From: a virus
Strand: one strand, 5' to 3'
Length of the DNA: 24,412 nt
Virus record (IMG/VR): IMGVR_UViG_3300017956_000127
Coordinates: 1-24,412 of that record
The translations under genes were made by a program, and so were the position numbers. Shown here in pieces: positions 1 to 7,239 of this stretch; the stretch's first letter is position 1, and every line of letters begins with the position of its first letter. Under the pieces are notes generated by a model, which ran no database searches, was not told the origin of the DNA, and saw only the letters and a program-made list of their open reading frames with translations.

Positions 1-2284
1 ATCCTACTGCGCCTAATGCTAACAATCCTGTTGCACCTACAGCAATGGCTTCCCATTTTACATCACCGAATAGTCTAAAACCAACTGCGGCTGGTATTAG
101 TGCAACACCAAGTATTGCTATAGCCGCGGCACCCATCATCATGTCTTTAGACCCTTTAGCCATCAATTTGGCTACAACTGCCAATGCACCTAATCCTGCA
201 ACGCCTTTAAAGAAGCCGCTCCACGATACATCACCAAATTTAGCAAAGCCATATGATGCCGCTAATACAGCAGTACCTAATAATGCGATTGTGGCCGCAC
301 CTTTTACTACTTTGTTATCTCCAAATTTAGCAACTGCATCTGCAATCTTCTTGAGTATTCCTCCGGATTTTGCACCGCCTGGAATACCTACGCCGTCACC
401 TGTTGCGGCACCAACTGCTTTGCCTCCGCCGCCAATTTTATTTATGGGTCCGTCTTTACCAAAGAGGCCTTTTAGTCCTCCTTTGACAGCATCTTTTAAT
501 CCGCCGGCAAATCCTGATAATCCGTTTTTAACTGCACCTAAGCCGGCAACAAGAGCATGAAATCCTTTTGTTACTAAAACTATAGCGGCTAATGCTGTAA
601 ATGCTTTTATTAAAAATCCTGTAACTTTTAAGAAAGTCATTAAACCGCTTACAGCACCTTTGATGGTTTCTATGTATGAAGGAATATTTTCTATAAATGT
701 CGCAATGCCTGTTGCAAGCATTTCTATAAACTTAGGCAGTTTATCTGCTATGGTTTTACCGATGTCTTGCATAGAATTGTTTACATCGCCGACAGAACCG
801 CCTACTCCGAATACTTTTCCAATTGCTTCTGTGATTATTTTCTTAGCATTCTCAAAAGCCTTTGTTAAATCTTGTGATTGGCCTACACCTGTAAAGAATG
901 AGTATTTTAATGCATCGAACATACCAATTAATTGTTTGAGCATGGTCTGTAGTAAGTTACTACCTTTTTGAACTCCTTCCATTGTGAAGCCTTTGTTAAT
1001 TTCTTTTAACTTGCTTTCAGTTTGTTCAAATTGAGATATGGCTTTAGCCATACTTTGTGCTTGTTGATCTCCAGCCCTTGCAAGTGCAAATACTCTGTTC
1101 TTTTCTGCGGCACTTAAATTACCTAAGTTTGTTGTAATAGATTGTGCCATCTCATTTGCTTGGTCTTGACTTAGTGTACCTCTTTGAACTGCATTAATAT
1201 AATCGTTCATTGGTCCTGCAAGACTCGGTACTGCTCTCACATAGCCAACCATTGCATCACTGAAACCTAAAGCACCCATGGATGCCGCTTCTGTGAATGC
1301 GGCCGCTATTTGTCCACCTTCTTCACCACCTAAACCACGCATAGCACTAGCAAAGTCCATAATACCTGCTGTAACTGAACCTCGTACATCATTACCAAAT
1401 CTAAGCAATGTTGCAGTTAGAACTGGTGTTTGTGTCATAAGACTTTGTGCAAAATCGGCTAGTACATCTCTGCTAACACCTAATGCTCTTGCATAACTTG
1501 TTTGTCTAGTTATAGAAGTCTGAACTTGTTGATTAAGTTTTGATCTGCCTGCGGCAGTTTGAGTATCTAAGGCACCAATCTGTTGCCTTGCTTTTAATTC
1601 TTCTGCATACATGCCAGTTGCTTGCTCTATGCTCATGCCTAAAGCCGCACCGCTTTCTGTTGCGTCTAAAAATCCTGCAACTAATTGTTCTGTTGCTTTA
1701 TAACCTTGAGAAGCAAAAATAGTTGCCATGCCTTCCATTGTTTTTGCGGCATTTAAACCTTGTGCAGATAAACCAGCAAGAACTTGTGTAGCAACTCTAC
1801 CAGAGCCAGCAACATCCTGCATGCCTACACCGACATCAGTTAACTCATTGAGTGTGTTACCAACATCAGTAAAGCCTCTGTAAAAAGCAGTTAATGCAGT
1901 AGTGGCTATGCCAATTAGTGCTGTAGATACTGCAACTGTAGCAGTGTACATGCCGTTAAGTGCTTTTTCTGTGAATGCCAATCTTTTATTGTATCTGTCT
2001 AATGCATCAGCATCTAACTGAAACTTAGCCTCTATGCCATCTAATGCTTTTAACAGCTCTTGACCGGCTTTGTCTGCTTCTTTTTGACTGGCTTTTTCAT
2101 TTTTGATTTGCTCTTTTACTTGCTTGGTTGCTTCTTTGGCTTCTTTTTCTATGGTTTTAAAAACTTCAGGATTAAGTTGTTTCCACATTTTAAGCATTTG
2201 CTCTTGTGTGGATTCGAGGGCAAACTCAGGTATGATTCCTGTTGCTTGTGTGCCATCGGGCATATTGATAGTAACTTCAGCCAT
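1..2284 (-). CDS. Tape-measure-like tail protein (partial, C terminus beyond left edge)
   Basis: An open minus-strand frame of 761 codons runs from ATG at 2284 off the left edge without a stop. The N terminus (MAEVTINMPDGTQATG) leads into a charged, Lys/Glu/Gln-rich segment (about residues 28-85) that looks like coiled coil. A hydrophobic stretch follows near residues 110-135. The rest is rich in Ala and Gly, with several hydrophobic segments, a Gly/Lys-rich loop, and a repeated FGDVxW block of 56-residue period near the window edge. Length, helical N terminus, Ala/Gly richness and hydrophobic blocks are typical of phage tape-measure proteins, which set tail length and occupy the tube lumen (T4 gp29 role). 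It lies divergent to gp26/gp51, likely tail-assembly chaperones, which supports the role. A GGAAAAG ribosome site precedes the start, and a late promoter lies at 2350-2357. I saw no specific gp29 motif, so the family is inferred. Confidence 0.75.
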   Translation of the reverse strand, partial: MAEVTINMPDGTQATGIIPEFALESTQEQMLKMWKQLNPEVFKTIEKEAKEATKQVKEQIKNEKASQKEADKAGQELLKALDGIEAKFQLDADALDRYNKRLAFTEKALNGMYTATVAVSTALIGIATTALTAFYRGFTDVGNTLNELTDVGVGMQDVAGSGRVATQVLAGLSAQGLNAAKTMEGMATIFASQGYKATEQLVAGFLDATESGAALGMSIEQATGMYAEELKARQQIGALDTQTAAGRSKLNQQVQTSITRQTSYARALGVSRDVLADFAQSLMTQTPVLTATLLRFGNDVRGSVTAGIMDFASAMRGLGGEEGGQIAAAFTEAASMGALGFSDAMVGYVRAVPSLAGPMNDYINAVQRGTLSQDQANEMAQSITTNLGNLSAAEKNRVFALARAGDQQAQSMAKAISQFEQTESKLKEINKGFTMEGVQKGSNLLQTMLKQLIGMFDALKYSFFTGVGQSQDLTKAFENAKKIITEAIGKVFGVGGSVGDVNNSMQDIGKTIADKLPKFIEMLATGIATFIENIPSYIETIKGAVSGLMTFLKVTGFLIKAFTALAAIVLVTKGFHALVAGLGAVKNGLSGFAGGLKDAVKGGLKGLFGKDGPINKIGGGGKAVGAATGDGVGIPGGAKSGGILKKIADAVAKFGDNKVVKGAATIALLGTAVLAASYGFAKFGDVSWSGFFKGVAGLGALAVVAKLMAKGSKDMMMGAAAIAILGVALIPAAVGFRLFGDVKWEAIAVGATGLLALGAVG

Positions 2285-2315
2285 TCACTTTTCCATTAAA
2301 GCATGTTTTTACTCT

Positions 2316-2324
2316 GATAAATAG
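2316..2324 (+). promoter_or_regulatory. Late promoter for gp26/gp51 (GATAAATAG)
   Basis: GATAAATA at 2316-2323 differs from the T4 late consensus TATAAATA only in its first base. The same octamer occurs at the head of the other two rightward structural cassettes in this window. With T4-like spacing the transcript would begin near 2329, leaving a leader of about 54 nt before gp26. The phage encodes its own gp55-type sigma factor, the expected reader. No start site has been measured. Confidence 0.65.
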
Positions 2325-2348
2325 TTTATGCAGATTATTGTAATATAA

Positions 2349-2357
2349 CTATTTATC
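2349..2357 (-). promoter_or_regulatory. Late promoter for the tape-measure gene (GATAAATAG on minus strand)
   Basis: CTATTTATC on the plus strand reads GATAAATAG on the minus strand, pointing left at the tape-measure gene 65 nt away. It is the mirror image of the rightward promoter at 2316; the two boxes share 11 identical bases, GATAAATAGTT. Expected transcript start is near 2344. Confidence 0.6.
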
Positions 2358-2382
2358 TGCTTAATTAACTGGAGTTTTAATA

Positions 2383-3264
2383 ATGGCAAACAAACAAGCA
2401 AATCCATTAAGTGCTTATTTTAGAGCACCAAAATTATTCACATCAATTCCTTCCGGCGGGCAAGGATACACACCTGACATTGTTGAAATGCCAGAAACAG
2501 GTGAATTACCTATTTTTGCAATGACTTCAAAAGATGAACTTATCATGAGAAATCCAGATGCATTGCTTAACGGCGAAGCAGTAACGCAAGTTATTCAAAG
2601 TTGTGTACCTAATGTTAAGAATGCAAGAAAGATGTTAAGTGTCGATATCGACATTTTGCTGATTGCAATACAAGGTGCAACATACGGTGATGACATTGAG
2701 GTATCTGCAGAATGTCCAAAATGCACAAACAAAACCACTGCAATCGCAAGTGTTGACACTGCTTTAGCAACTATGGGCTCTGTAGACGGTAATTACCGAA
2801 TAGAAGAAAATGGCTTAACAATAGAAGTTAAACCTTTTAACTATTCTAGCACAATTAAAGCAGGTATCACTAACTTTAAGAGCACTAGAAGTTTACAAGC
2901 ATTAGCAGAAATACCTGATGAAATGGAAAGGTTAGCAATGTTTAACCAAAACTTCAAAGAAATTGCACTGCTTAATACTGAACTAGTAACCGACAGTGTT
3001 GCCAGCATCACAGCAAAAGATCCCGACGGTAACGAAATTGTTGTTACAGATAGACAGCAAATCTTAGAATTTTTAGATAATGCTGACAGCAGTATAGGAA
3101 AATCAATTGAAAACCAAATTGGCGAAATTAATAATCAAGGCGTTAATTTGGAAATGGAATTAGAGTGCGAATTCGAAGACTGTGTTAAGAACAACAACGG
3201 CATACCGCATAAATTCAGTAGCAAAGTAAACTTTGATCCTGTAAATTTTTCCATGGCTTCCTAG
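2383..3264 (+). CDS. 26: Baseplate hub assembly protein, gp26-like
   Basis: This 293-aa protein starts at ATG 2383 with GGAG 8 nt upstream. It resembles the gp26 family of T4-like phages (T4 gp26 is 208 aa), which acts in assembly of the central baseplate hub. It carries two cysteine pairs, C111-x2-C114 and C262-x4-C267, with H276 nearby, suggesting a zinc-ribbon-like knuckle; the metal is inferred. It lies divergent to the tape-measure gene and directly ahead of a gp51-like frame, matching the T4 order 26-51. The last five codons follow a slippery heptamer (3243-3249), so the 293-aa form is probably the major product and a 375-aa gp26-gp51 fusion a minor one. Family assignment is from overall resemblance and context, not from an alignment. 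Confidence 0.75.
   Translation: MANKQANPLSAYFRAPKLFTSIPSGGQGYTPDIVEMPETGELPIFAMTSKDELIMRNPDALLNGEAVTQVIQSCVPNVKNARKMLSVDIDILLIAIQGATYGDDIEVSAECPKCTNKTTAIASVDTALATMGSVDGNYRIEENGLTIEVKPFNYSSTIKAGITNFKSTRSLQALAEIPDEMERLAMFNQNFKEIALLNTELVTDSVASITAKDPDGNEIVVTDRQQILEFLDNADSSIGKSIENQIGEINNQGVNLEMELECEFEDCVKNNNGIPHKFSSKVNFDPVNFSMAS
3243..3249 (+). promoter_or_regulatory. Candidate -1 ribosomal frameshift site A_AAT_TTT
   Basis: The gp26 codons gtA AAT TTT form a canonical X_XXY_YYZ slippery heptamer four codons before the gp26 stop. A slip back by one base changes the reading from ...VNF-SMAS-stop to ...VNF-FHGFLARAEP and continues for 86 codons to TAA at 3507-3509. Five bases after the heptamer a modest hairpin can form: GGCTT (3255-3259) with GAGCC (3273-3277), plus three inner pairs. 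The hairpin was found by eye and its energy was not computed. Confidence 0.7.
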
Positions 3265-3509
3265 CACGGGCAGAGCCTAAAGAAATTTCGGCTTACATTG
3301 GGAAGCTCAAGAACGATCAAGACGCCCTCAGAAATAGTATCACTGAACTGGTAGTTTTTAGTGAGGGCTCTGTGTCTTGGTCTGAAGCATGGATGATGTC
3401 TTATAAAGATCGCGAAGGCTTTGTCAAAGTCATCAATAAATTAAATCAACAAAAGTCTGGTAAACCTAGTAGTAATGTTCCTCTAGGACAAGGTTCAATA
3501 CCAGGTTAA
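3249..3509 (+). CDS. 51: gp51-like C-terminal part of a gp26-gp51 frameshift fusion
   Basis: This is an 86-codon frame in -1 relative to gp26, ending at TAA 3507-3509. It cannot start by itself: the frame is closed by TGA at 3234-3236, and from there to 3389 it has no ATG, GTG or TTG. The first ATG pair (3390-3395) would remove more than half the frame, which looks coding throughout (for example DREGFVKVINKLNQ near its end). Position directly after gp26 matches T4 gene 51, whose product is needed for baseplate hub assembly. The arrangement of a shared N-terminal protein, a slip near its end and a short helical extension is the known layout of tail-assembly chaperones such as lambda G/GT. The predicted fusion is 375 aa (289 + 86). 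A sequencing error is the main alternative. Confidence 0.65.
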   Translation, partial: FHGFLARAEPKEISAYIGKLKNDQDALRNSITELVVFSEGSVSWSEAWMMSYKDREGFVKVINKLNQQKSGKPSSNVPLGQGSIPG

Positions 3510-3546
3510 CTCCTAACAGAATAACTTAACATCTAACACACTATCT

Positions 3547-3561
3547 AGACACTTCGTGTCT
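3547..3561 (+). terminator. Possible weak terminator hairpin after gp51
   Basis: AGACAC and GTGTCT pair around a TTC loop about 40 nt beyond the gp51 stop, and the following bases (TATCTTGTTG) are only moderately T-rich. It is placed where a late transcript could end, but the T tract is poor, so this is a weak call. Confidence 0.3.
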
Positions 3562-3655
3562 TATCTTGTTGCGTTCTATCGTTTCGTTTCACTTCACTCA
3601 ATCACTTACAAGATATTTTTTTATTAAAGAAGTTATCATGAAACTTGAGCCATAA

Positions 3656-3675
3656 TTCACCCGTTGCCGGGTGAA
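3656..3675 (-). repeat. 8-bp perfect hairpin with GCAA loop on the minus strand
   Basis: TTCACCCG pairs perfectly with CGGGTGAA. The loop is TTGC on the plus strand and GCAA, a GNRA tetraloop, on the minus strand. A run of seven A follows on the plus side, so on the minus strand the T run precedes the stem. It is therefore not a standard terminator in either direction. Confidence 0.6.
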
Positions 3676-3783
3676 AAAAATATGGTTGTCATCATGATGA
3701 CTGTCGCCATCTCTAACTCGGGTGCTATTAAGAAGTGGTGGGCCTTATCTCCTCATACACTACCGTCACTGGTGTCCCACGGA

Positions 3784-3820
3784 AAATTGTATAACCTTGT
3801 AGAGTTTAGTTACACAATTT
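3784..3820 (-). repeat. 12-bp inverted repeat in the structured gap
   Basis: Positions 3784-3795 pair with 3809-3820 around a 13-nt loop. The single odd pair (3791 with 3813) is A-C on the plus strand but U-G on the minus strand, so all twelve pairs form only in a leftward transcript. Confidence 0.55.
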
Positions 3821-4029
3821 CTCAGGTTGCTTTTTCTCAGAGCCTGAATCGTTCAATACTGTTGTCGTGTGTTTGTATCTCATGTACCGCCATACATTCC
3901 AGAATCTCGCACCGTGTTTAACGGATTGTCAAGGAAATCGATATTATGTGCCTCGATGGGGTGGTGTATGGACCTATGTGTGTGCCTATGTTAGCCAGGT
4001 GTGCCAGAAGTGCCTTAATCAGTACTTAG

Positions 4030-4458
4030 TTATATGTTTGATAAACTTTCTTTGAGTATTTTTGAACCACCTACTCTCACATTGATTATACCATTATAAT
4101 AATCGTCTGAAAGCAGTACTTGTCTATCGAATTGTTCCTTGGCTTCTAAGTAACTGGCGACACCTCGACTAGGGCAAAAGTATAATATTTCACGGATAAA
4201 ATTATCCTCTCCATACTTTTCAACATCATCTTTTAAATGATCAGAACTACCCCAATACTCGCGCCAGTCACTTTCTTTAGTGCCTCGTCTTTTATTCTTT
4301 TTGCCCTTTAAGGGAGGTTTGGTTGTTTTGAATTTTGCTAGTTTTTTACCGACATATTTCATGCCGTTCTTTTTGTTCGTGATTAGATATACGAATGCTT
4401 CGCATCCTTTTGGTAATTCGTTTACTGTATTATCTTTATGTATCCAATCGCTAGGCAT
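4030..4458 (-). CDS. GIY-YIG-like nuclease domain protein
   Basis: This 142-aa protein has the layout of a small GIY-YIG nuclease domain. The first strand pair is FVYLIT...KYVGKK (about residues 22-38), standing for the GIY and YIG motifs. SDWREYWGSS follows a basic loop and may supply the catalytic Arg. EAKEQF and the following NGIINVR may supply the metal-binding Glu and the conserved Asn. A very basic segment (KFKTTKPPLKGKKNKRRG) could bind nucleic acid. Its ATG lies inside the end of gp46 (8-nt overlap), so it is translationally coupled and is last in the gp55-47-46 operon. GIY-YIG proteins in T4-like phages include homing endonucleases (Seg type), but this one interrupts nothing here, so it may instead serve in DNA processing. 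Substrate unknown. Confidence 0.65.
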   Translation of the reverse strand: MPSDWIHKDNTVNELPKGCEAFVYLITNKKNGMKYVGKKLAKFKTTKPPLKGKKNKRRGTKESDWREYWGSSDHLKDDVEKYGEDNFIREILYFCPSRGVASYLEAKEQFDRQVLLSDDYYNGIINVRVGGSKILKESLSNI

Positions 4459-6220
4459 CTAAATATTCTGTGTCTGTATTGTAGTTTGTGAAGCCACCTT
4501 CTTTAACTACTGTTAACACATTATTTACACGCCCAATCAATTCTTCTTTGTGAGAAATGAGCATAATGTTCTTGCCTTGCTCTCGATTCATCTTTTTAAG
4601 CACCGCAAGTGCATTTTCTACACCCATTGAGTCCATACCGCTGTCTATAAGTTCATCTATACACATTAAATTCATAGGCCTATTTAAGCTCTCATACATG
4701 TCTCTAAACGCCCAAGATAGTCCTAAAATGAGTCTATTTCTTTCACCTCTACTTAGGTTATCAAAGTCTAAGTCACGCCCGTACTCTGTAATTTCGACGC
4801 CTAAATCGCTCGCAAATTTAACATCATGAGGTAATCCTAACTTGTCTAAATAGTGTGCTAACCTGTGATTTAGGTATGCTATGTTCTGATCTATAATCTT
4901 TTTACGGATAAAACTGTCTTTACTTGTGAGCAGTTTATACAAAAACTCTTGATGTTCTTGCAAGTATGTTAATTCGTTTATAGTTTCAAAATCTATAGTT
5001 TGAATACCTGTGTCTCTTAAACCTTCTATTTGCTCCAGATAAGGATTTATTTCGTTGGCTTTTTCTTCTAGTTGATTTTTAAGTGTTTCTAAATTGTGTC
5101 GGTGTTCTAGAGCATCTTCTAGTTTAGAATAAAATGTTTCTACTGTTTCCCCTATTACTCCCAATGCATCTTGCTCGTCTTGTATTTCTTTATCTCTTTT
5201 TTTCAAACCGGCATTATAATCTTCTTCTTCCACAATTTTTTCACGCAACTCTTGTGTGTATGCTTCGTGTGTATCTAAGTGTGCTGTACTTTGCTCACAT
5301 GCAGGACAAACACCCTCTATTGCTTTTTGTAAGTTGTCTTTTAATGTAGATAGTTTTTCGATACTTCTTACAAGACTTCTATCGTTAACTTCACGCTCAT
5401 TATTTAAAATTGTAAACTTTGTAGATTGTTCTGTAACAAATGTATTGTGTTTGTGTTTATTAATTTCTGAATCAATATTAATTTCTTCTAGAGTATCTAT
5501 TAAACTATTAAACTCACCGAGTTTGTTTGTTTTTTGTACTTCCCATGCTTTACTACGACTTTCAATTTCTTTAATATTTTTATCTATTCGTTTGTTACTT
5601 TCTTCGACAGCATTAATACGAATTTCTTCTTCTTTAAGATTTTCTCGAGTAGACTTCATTCTTTCTTTTAATACTTCTGCTTTTTGCGAAAGTTCAGTAA
5701 TACCTAACAACTGCTCAATCATATCTCGCTGATCATTGTTCTTCATACTGAGGAAAGGTTCTGTATAGGTATTGAGAGCAATGAGATGCTTAAACATGTT
5801 GTGAGGAAATCCTATAATTTTCTCAATTTCTTTTTGCGTCTCACGACTATCACCTTGTTGTTCTTCGGTAAACGCATCCTCACCATTGACTAGCAATCTT
5901 AACACATTTGGTCTGCGACCTCGTTCGATGCGATAATCTCGGCCTTCAATTTCAAAATCAACTGTAGTAATCATACCCTTACCATTTGTTTTGTTGATAA
6001 GGTTATCACGCCTGATGTTTGTTAGTGCTTCGCCATATAGTGCATAACTGAGTGCGTTAATGATAGTAGTTTTACCAGTACCATTTCTGCTACCGTCACC
6101 ACCCATATCTAAGTTATGACCAAGAACCAGTGTAAGTTGGCAATTATCAAAATTAACTGCTTGAGTATTATTACCAACACTCATAAAATTCTTTGCACTT
6201 ACATTTTTAATTTTTAACAT
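4451..6220 (-). CDS. 46: Recombination nuclease ATPase subunit gp46 (SbcC/Rad50-like)
   Basis: This 589-aa SMC/Rad50-type ATPase partners gp47 to resect double-strand ends for recombination-dependent replication and host DNA breakdown. Walker A is GSRNGTGKTT (residues 43-52). Two long coiled-coil arms (about 175-300 and 325-400) flank a zinc-hook CPAC (C305, C308). The ABC signature LSRGERNR is at 489-496, Walker B MNLMCIDE at 516-523 and the switch His at 557. All catalytic elements are intact and length is close to T4 gp46 (560 aa). The start overlaps the gp47 stop by one base (TAATG), so the two are translationally coupled, consistent with a fixed complex. Transcribed leftward from the promoter at 8149-8176. 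Confidence 0.95.
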   Translation of the reverse strand: MLKIKNVSAKNFMSVGNNTQAVNFDNCQLTLVLGHNLDMGGDGSRNGTGKTTIINALSYALYGEALTNIRRDNLINKTNGKGMITTVDFEIEGRDYRIERGRRPNVLRLLVNGEDAFTEEQQGDSRETQKEIEKIIGFPHNMFKHLIALNTYTEPFLSMKNNDQRDMIEQLLGITELSQKAEVLKERMKSTRENLKEEEIRINAVEESNKRIDKNIKEIESRSKAWEVQKTNKLGEFNSLIDTLEEINIDSEINKHKHNTFVTEQSTKFTILNNEREVNDRSLVRSIEKLSTLKDNLQKAIEGVCPACEQSTAHLDTHEAYTQELREKIVEEEDYNAGLKKRDKEIQDEQDALGVIGETVETFYSKLEDALEHRHNLETLKNQLEEKANEINPYLEQIEGLRDTGIQTIDFETINELTYLQEHQEFLYKLLTSKDSFIRKKIIDQNIAYLNHRLAHYLDKLGLPHDVKFASDLGVEITEYGRDLDFDNLSRGERNRLILGLSWAFRDMYESLNRPMNLMCIDELIDSGMDSMGVENALAVLKKMNREQGKNIMLISHKEELIGRVNNVLTVVKEGGFTNYNTDTEYLDA

Positions 6221-7236
6221 TACTGAATCTCAATTTCATTATAGATGTCTATAAGTTTTTGTTTGTTTACAGTATTACTTTCGATAGTTTCTAATTGCTG
6301 TATAACAATTTGATCGACACTTTCAAATATAATGTCTCCGCCTTCATATTCTTCTTCCTCTTTAATAGGAATTAATTGAAGTTCTCTAACATTATATTGT
6401 TCTGCAAACTTTTCTCTAACAAAATTGGCCTCTTCATAACTGATGCTGATGTCTAGTTTTACTCTAGCATAAGTGTATTGATCTAATAATTCTGCATGGT
6501 CATCTAATAATTGTTTAAGTGTAAACACACGATATTTTGGTGCGTCATCCCAATTTACATATTGAGGTTCTTCGCCCCATGTTAGGAACATAGCGCCTCG
6601 CTCGTTATCGTCTACATCTGCGTAATTGTGTGGAAAAGCATTGCCAATATAGTGAATGTTGTTTTTGTATTGTCTTTTGTGAAAGTGCCCACTGAACACA
6701 TACTCTGGTCCGCTTAACATGTCTGCTTTTATGCCATCATGGTCAGGCATTTCTACCATAGCATTCATTTTGAAGTATGGTAACTCAAAATGTCCGAACA
6801 TATATTTGCATTTCATTTGGGCAACTTTTTTATATTCTTTCCCAACCAGCCATGGAATGATCGCTACATCATCTTGTAAAAAATGTTCATCGATCATTAC
6901 AAAGTTAGATAAGTCTCGAGCATATTCGATGCTATTAAGTTCTCTTTTATCTCTATAATACAAGTCGTGATTACCTGTTATAAAGTAAACTTTTTCGAAT
7001 GCATCGTTGAGTTTTTTGAGATCTTTAATAGTGGCATTCATTGTAGCAACATTTACACTTGCTCTGTGATGATGCCAGTCACCAAGAAATATACAAGTTT
7101 CTGCATTTCTTGCTTTTGCTTCTGCAATAAACCAGTCTACATATCGATGACAGTCATCTAAATGTAAGCGGCTGTTCTGCTTTAATCCGTAGTGAATATC
7201 CGTAAAGCAGGCCGCTGTCTTAAACAGTTCAGCCAT
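6220..7236 (-). CDS. 47: Recombination nuclease subunit gp47 (SbcD/Mre11-like)
   Basis: This 338-aa calcineurin-like phosphoesterase is the nuclease partner of gp46. The metal-binding motifs occur in order: DIHYG (D13, H15), GDWHHHR (D53), GNHD (N89, H90, D91), GHFE (H149) and GHFHKRQ (H184, H186). The set is complete, so the enzyme should be active. Length matches T4 gp47 (339 aa). The gene begins 3 nt after gp55 stops and overlaps gp46 by one base, giving the T4-like order 55-47-46. Role: exonuclease/endonuclease at DNA ends in the gp46-gp47 complex, supporting recombination-driven replication. Confidence 0.95.
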   Translation of the reverse strand: MAELFKTAACFTDIHYGLKQNSRLHLDDCHRYVDWFIAEAKARNAETCIFLGDWHHHRASVNVATMNATIKDLKKLNDAFEKVYFITGNHDLYYRDKRELNSIEYARDLSNFVMIDEHFLQDDVAIIPWLVGKEYKKVAQMKCKYMFGHFELPYFKMNAMVEMPDHDGIKADMLSGPEYVFSGHFHKRQYKNNIHYIGNAFPHNYADVDDNERGAMFLTWGEEPQYVNWDDAPKYRVFTLKQLLDDHAELLDQYTYARVKLDISISYEEANFVREKFAEQYNVRELQLIPIKEEEEYEGGDIIFESVDQIVIQQLETIESNTVNKQKLIDIYNEIEIQ

Positions 7237-7239
7237 AAA

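Larger units (their letters stand above)
2316..2357. repeat. Inverted repeat carrying two facing late promoters
   Basis: The arms are GATAAATAGTT (2316-2326) and AACTATTTATC (2347-2357), a perfect 11-bp inverted repeat around a 20-nt AT-rich centre. Each arm is a late promoter box, so each promoter fires toward and through the other. The two transcripts would overlap by only about 15 nt, and neither would contain both arms. The repeat therefore probably acts as DNA, not as an RNA hairpin. Confidence 0.7.
3510..4029. other. 520-nt non-coding gap between convergent genes, structured and GC-richer
   Basis: No convincing gene lies between the gp51 stop (plus) and the stop of the GIY-YIG gene (minus). 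Direct counting gives 135 G+C in 300 bases (45%) over 3721-4020, visibly above the flanking AT-rich genes. Several inverted repeats crowd the segment: 3656-3675 (8 bp), 3688-3701 (perfect palindrome GTCATCATGATGAC), 3738-3742 with 3776-3780, 3784-3820 (12 bp), and 3937-3941 with 3953-3957. If transcribed leftward, the first is capped by a GCAA loop and the fourth pairs fully using one G-U, so a minus-strand RNA is favoured. It could be a non-coding RNA, a long 3' UTR or a transcript-collision zone. No tRNA, intron core or known RNA family was recognised. Confidence 0.5.

Noticed and set aside
45-2324. Several plus-strand open frames up to 171 codons
   Set aside because: They are shadows of the continuous 761-codon tape-measure frame on the minus strand, with Pro/Ser/Ala-rich translations typical of antisense reading.
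3390-3509. gp51 starting independently at the ATG pair at 3390
   Set aside because: It would leave only 38 codons, ignoring 48 upstream codons that look coding and join gp26 at a slippery site.
3656-3680. Rho-independent terminator at the GC-rich hairpin
   Set aside because: The run of A follows the stem on the plus strand, so the T run precedes the stem on the minus strand; neither direction gives stem then T tract.
3664-3921. Plus-strand open frame of 85 codons in the 520-nt gap
   Set aside because: It starts with TTG inside a hairpin, has no ribosome site, its composition is unlike the phage's proteins, and inverted repeats run through it.
3510-4029. Group I or group II intron, tRNA or tmRNA in the gap
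   Set aside because: No P7/R-S core, domain V, T-loop or tmRNA signature could be recognised on either strand, and no interrupted gene flanks it.
3867-4055. Plus-strand open frame of 62 codons overlapping the GIY-YIG gene end
   Set aside because: No ribosome site, overlaps the previous doubtful frame and enters the antisense of a well-supported gene.
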